In this document: piece by piece, positions 37,826-40,524 of the stretch
Layout of the letters: every line of letters begins with the position of its first letter
Numbering within the stretch: position 1 is the stretch's first letter
Source of the DNA: JAZQNF01 sp045641505
Lineage (GTDB): Bacteria > Bacillota > Clostridia > Lachnospirales > Bianqueaceae
Assembly (NCBI GenBank): GCA_045641505.1
Contig: JAZUHB010000107.1
Location: 1 to 40,524 of the forward strand
Direction of reading: 5' to 3'
Length of the DNA: 40,524 nt
Notes under the pieces: model-generated
The model's database searches: none
Told to the model about the DNA's origin: nothing
The model's input: the letters and a program-made list of their open reading frames with translations, nothing else
Made by a program: the position numbers and the translations under genes

Positions 37826-39091
37826 TCAGTTATAGCGAGCCTGATCACCGAAGTAATAATCCGTATCGACCAGATCCTTCACCTTGACCTCTTTGCCGGT
37901 GCGGATGCTCTCCGTGGCGCAGATGCCGATCATGATGGACATGGTTCCCTCGCGGGTGGTTGCGCACTGATGCAGCGGATCGTCCGTCCGGCCCGCGTCG
38001 ACGCCGCGGAAGAGCATGTTGAGCATGCGCCGGTCGCCGCCGCCGTGGGTGGTGGTGTCCTTGGGGATGTGGTACTCCTGCATGTCGCCGTCGCGGGTGA
38101 ACACGCGGATGAGGTTGCACTTATCGTAGGAAAGCACGCCGTTGTCGGTGACGGAGGCCTCGAGGCGGCCCTTCGTGCCGGTGATGGTGAGCTTCCAGCC
38201 CTCGTAGGGGGCGTAGGCGATCAGGGAGTAGGTCATCAGCGCGCCGCCGCTGTACTTGACGTTCAGCGACATGGTGTCGTAGATGCTGATGGACTTGTCG
38301 AAGAGGCAGCGGTCGCGGTAGTAGCCGTCGCCCTGCTCGGTCTCGAAATAGAGGCCCTTGATGTCCCAGTTCTCGGTCTCCTTGAAGGCGAGCTCGCAGG
38401 TCTCCTTCAGGGGGCAGGTGAGGCAGCGCTCGCCGTGGCCTTCCTTGCGGTCGGCGCCGTAGTACTGCAGGCTGCCGTTCGCGTAGACGGCGATGGGATC
38501 CTGGTCGATGAGCCAGTTGACGATGTCGAAATGATGGGTAGACTTGTGCACCAGCAGGCTGCCGGAGTTCTCGATGTAGCGGTGCCAGCGGCGGAAGTAG
38601 TCGGCACCGTGGGAGGTGTCGAGCATCCACTCCATGTTCACGTGCAGCACGTCGCCGATGACGCCGGTCTGCATGACCTCCTTCAGCTTCGCCAGATGCG
38701 GCGCGAAGCGGAGGTTGAAGGTGACGCGGACGTGCTTGCCCGTGCGCTTCTCGCACTCGAGGATCTCGCGGCACTTGTCGGCGGTCATGGTCAGGGGCTT
38801 CTCGCAGATCACGTTGTAGCCCTTCTCCATGGCGCGCACGCAGTATTCGTTATGGTATCGGTCGATGGTGGTGACGATGACTTCGTCGGGATGGAGCTCA
38901 TCCAGCATTTTGTCGAAGTCGGTGTACACGGGGATCTCATAGGGCATCTGGGACGCGGAGTAGTTGGCCCGCAGGGGGTTGGGGTCGCAGACGCCGACAA
39001 CCTTCGCGCAGTCGGTGTAGTACTCCGTCAGGTTCTTCAGATACATCCAGGTTCCGCGGTAACCGGTACCGACCAAACAGTAGGTTTTCAT
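37826..39091 (-). CDS. Gfo/Idh/MocA family oxidoreductase
   Basis: A 421-residue NAD(P)-dependent sugar oxidoreductase. The dinucleotide loop is LVGTGYRGTWM (about residues 5-15), and CEKPLTM (about 95-101) holds the catalytic lysine of the EKP motif. HHFDIVNWL marks the substrate domain. A cysteine cluster (CLTCPLKETC, about residues 228-237) is unusual for the family and could bind metal. The start at 39091 has GAGGAAT upstream; a longer reading to 39145 lacks support. First gene of an operon with the NagB-like deaminase, suggesting conversion of a sugar before deamination or isomerisation. Confidence 0.92.
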   Translation of the reverse strand: MKTYCLVGTGYRGTWMYLKNLTEYYTDCAKVVGVCDPNPLRANYSASQMPYEIPVYTDFDKMLDELHPDEVIVTTIDRYHNEYCVRAMEKGYNVICEKPLTMTADKCREILECEKRTGKHVRVTFNLRFAPHLAKLKEVMQTGVIGDVLHVNMEWMLDTSHGADYFRRWHRYIENSGSLLVHKSTHHFDIVNWLIDQDPIAVYANGSLQYYGADRKEGHGERCLTCPLKETCELAFKETENWDIKGLYFETEQGDGYYRDRCLFDKSISIYDTMSLNVKYSGGALMTYSLIAYAPYEGWKLTITGTKGRLEASVTDNGVLSYDKCNLIRVFTRDGDMQEYHIPKDTTTHGGGDRRMLNMLFRGVDAGRTDDPLHQCATTREGTMSIMIGICATESIRTGKEVKVKDLVDTDYYFGDQARYN

Positions 39092-39154
39092 TCTGAATTC
39101 CTCACTTTGTGATGATATTCGCACGCCCGCGCAGGGGCGCCGCAAACGGTTTTG

Positions 39155-39183
39155 ATTGTACGCTTACGGGGAGGGAAAGTCAA
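39155..39183 (-). promoter_or_regulatory. Promoter of the oxidoreductase operon
   Basis: Minus strand TTGACT (39183-39178) and TACAAT (39160-39155) with a 17-bp spacer, 64 bp before the ATG. Its -35 box overlaps the last codons of the upstream membrane protein gene. Confidence 0.8.
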
Positions 39184-40082
39184 CCCCGCTGCTCCGTTTC
39201 CCGCTCCTCTTCGGCAAAGGTGACCGTGGCGGCCGGCTCGTCGTCATGGATGACCGTGACCGTGGGGGCCTCGTTCGAGTAATCGTGGGAGCGGCCCATG
39301 TAGCGGTCGATGATCGCCTGGCGCTCGGCGTCGAGGCTGTAGTTCTCCACGACCTCCTCCTCGATCTCCTTGTCCTCGTCCGGCATGTACCGGCGGAAGA
39401 CCCGCTCGAGGATCGCGGAGCGGAAATAGAGGCTCACGCCCGGAAGCAGGAAGAGGGCGGGCAGGAAGAACCAACTGCCGACCAGGGCGGCCGCGAAGAT
39501 CACGAGGCACAGGAGCGTCGAGGGCAGGTGCTTGACAGGCATCAGGAGCCCCATCCGGATATACTCCTTGAAACTCATGTCGAAGCGCGCGAGCAGCGCG
39601 AAGACGTAGAGATACGCGAAGACCGCGAGCAGCAGGAACATGCCCTGAAGTCCCACGAGGACGATGACCGTATCGCCGAAGGTCTGCAGGTTCAGGAGCT
39701 CCGTGATCATCAGCCAGCCCATCGCGGCGGCCGTCGCGGCGATCACCGCGGAGAGGCCCAGCGCCTTGAAATAATTTTCCTTCCAGAAACGGAAGAACTC
39801 CTTGAGCAGGTAGGTGGAGACCTCCCGCTGACGGCGGCTCATCGTGTAGTAGGCCGCGGCGGTGGCGGGACCTATGTTCAGGATCGCGAGGATCAGGAGC
39901 GCGATGCCCAGCCAGCTCGTGAGGTTCTCCGCGTCGATCAGGATCGCGGCCAAAAACGGCAGGATGCCGCTCATGATGCCCCAGACGATGCTGATCAGCA
40001 TGAAGTCGAAGATCAGCGTGCCGACGCGGACGAAGACGCCCTCCTGCGAGAAGAAGCCGCCGCTCTTTTCGTTATTTTTCAT
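39180..40082 (-). CDS. DUF624 (YesL-like) membrane protein
   Basis: A 300-residue protein with five to six membrane helices between residues ~20 and 225 and a cytoplasmic acidic tail (about 235-300). The pattern FFSQEGVFVRVGTLIFDFMLISIVW split over the first helix, then NIGPATAAAYYTMSR, is typical of DUF624/YesL proteins. These are often near sugar uptake genes in Bacillota, but their function is not known. It starts 18 bp after the DegV stop and is probably co-transcribed with it; CGGAG precedes the ATG. Confidence 0.75.
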   Translation of the reverse strand: MKNNEKSGGFFSQEGVFVRVGTLIFDFMLISIVWGIMSGILPFLAAILIDAENLTSWLGIALLILAILNIGPATAAAYYTMSRRQREVSTYLLKEFFRFWKENYFKALGLSAVIAATAAAMGWLMITELLNLQTFGDTVIVLVGLQGMFLLLAVFAYLYVFALLARFDMSFKEYIRMGLLMPVKHLPSTLLCLVIFAAALVGSWFFLPALFLLPGVSLYFRSAILERVFRRYMPDEDKEIEEEVVENYSLDAERQAIIDRYMGRSHDYSNEAPTVTVIHDDEPAATVTFAEEERETEQRG

Positions 40083-40100
40083 CGAGTTGCTCCGGAATGT

Positions 40101-40524
40101 TTATTTTTCCACGAAGAGGATGCCCAGGGTGCCGGGTCCGCAGTGGGAGGAGACGGTGCAGCCGGCGTCGGTCTCGATGATCTCGTCGAACTGCTGGTAT
40201 TTCTTGATCTCGTTTTCCACCAGTTCCACGTAGGAGTGGTCGATGGGCGAATGGGTGATGAAGATGCGCTCGGTGCGGATGTCGTCGCGGCCGGCGAGCT
40301 TGTCGCGGACGTAGGCGATGAGCGCCTTGTCCAGCGGGCCGCGGTACTTCTTGCCGACGCCCATGCTGCCGTCGGCGGTGTTCACCTCGATGCCGGGCTT
40401 GAGGTTCAGGAGGTTTGCGCCGAACATCGCGAGGGCCGAGCAGCGGCCGCCCTTGTAGAGGTACTCGAGGGTGTCGATGACGAAGCTGGCGCGGCATTTC
40501 TCGCGGATCGCGGGGATCTCCGCC
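40101..40524 (-). CDS. DegV family protein, C-terminal part (cut by window edge)
   Basis: The visible 140 codons contain DTLEYLYKGGRCSALAMFGA and NLLNLKPGIEV, both diagnostic of DegV, a fatty-acid-binding fold (FakB) that presents fatty acids to the kinase FakA for phosphorylation. The C-terminus has FITHSPIDHSYVELVEN and HCGPGTLGILFV, where the last segment matches the conserved HxGPGxxG loop near the lipid head group. The N-terminal half lies beyond the window. The sequence continues in frame to the edge, so the start is missing rather than mutated. Confidence 0.92.
   Translation of the reverse strand, partial: AEIPAIREKCRASFVIDTLEYLYKGGRCSALAMFGANLLNLKPGIEVNTADGSMGVGKKYRGPLDKALIAYVRDKLAGRDDIRTERIFITHSPIDHSYVELVENEIKKYQQFDEIIETDAGCTVSSHCGPGTLGILFVEK

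Overview
The window looks like chromosomal DNA from a G+C-rich member of the Clostridia (Bacillota), probably a gut or rumen organism. The basis is gene content and style: DUF3881-, DUF6472- and DUF5711-type small conserved proteins, two overlapping ECF sigma/membrane anti-sigma pairs, strong SD-type ribosome binding sites, consensus -35/-10 promoters with 17-bp spacers, and tRNA genes without encoded CCA. I cannot name a genus from sequence alone.

Layout. 1-620: 5' end of a 16S rRNA gene, its promoter, and tRNA-Ser(GCT), all leftward. 623-6672: leftward operon of a giant low-complexity acidic protein, a DUF3881 protein, a small protein, a beta-propeller membrane protein and a CvpA protein. 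6800-9012: rightward DivIVA-like / membrane protein / CPBP protease operon, divergent from the previous one. 9067-9572: gene-free convergent gap holding an unusual eight-site repeat array. 9627-14039: ECF sigma/anti-sigma pair, trmB and a MATE exporter, tRNA-Lys(TTT), a DUF6472 protein and maf, all leftward. 14175-15206: one rightward membrane protein. 15316-19220: leftward operon of an Old-Yellow-Enzyme-type reductase and a two-subunit aconitase-X dehydratase. 19329-20118: decayed, repeat-rich gap. 20119-26434: zinc-ribbon membrane protein, tandem class II aldolase, phosphodiesterase-like enzyme, HEXXH membrane protein, nucleoside phosphorylase-like protein and M3 peptidase, rightward. 26605-28597: second ECF sigma factor, overlapping a membrane-anchored serpin. 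28669-30272: glnA with a repeated 3' end. 30448-32646: RNase III with a giant disordered linker. 32739-39091: tRNA-Ser(TGA) and carbohydrate genes (GH2 hydrolase, GPH symporter, NagB-like deaminase, Gfo/Idh/MocA oxidoreductase). 39180-40524: DUF624-like membrane protein and a DegV-family protein cut by the window edge.

Most interesting candidates: (1) an ECF sigma factor translationally overlapped by a single-pass membrane protein that has an anti-sigma-like N-terminus and an extracytoplasmic serpin domain, a possible protease-sensing switch; (2) three tandem 30-bp units inside the GH2 gene, each its own hairpin but different in stem sequence, translated in frame; (3) two 91-bp repeats behind glnA that each re-encode the glutamine synthetase C-terminus with its own stop codon; (4) an eight-element inverted-repeat array with strictly conserved spacing in a convergent intergenic gap; (5) a paired dehydratase/flavin reductase operon under a perfect-dyad operator. 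Coordinates come from reading the sequence; functions are inferred from recognisable motifs, without database searches.
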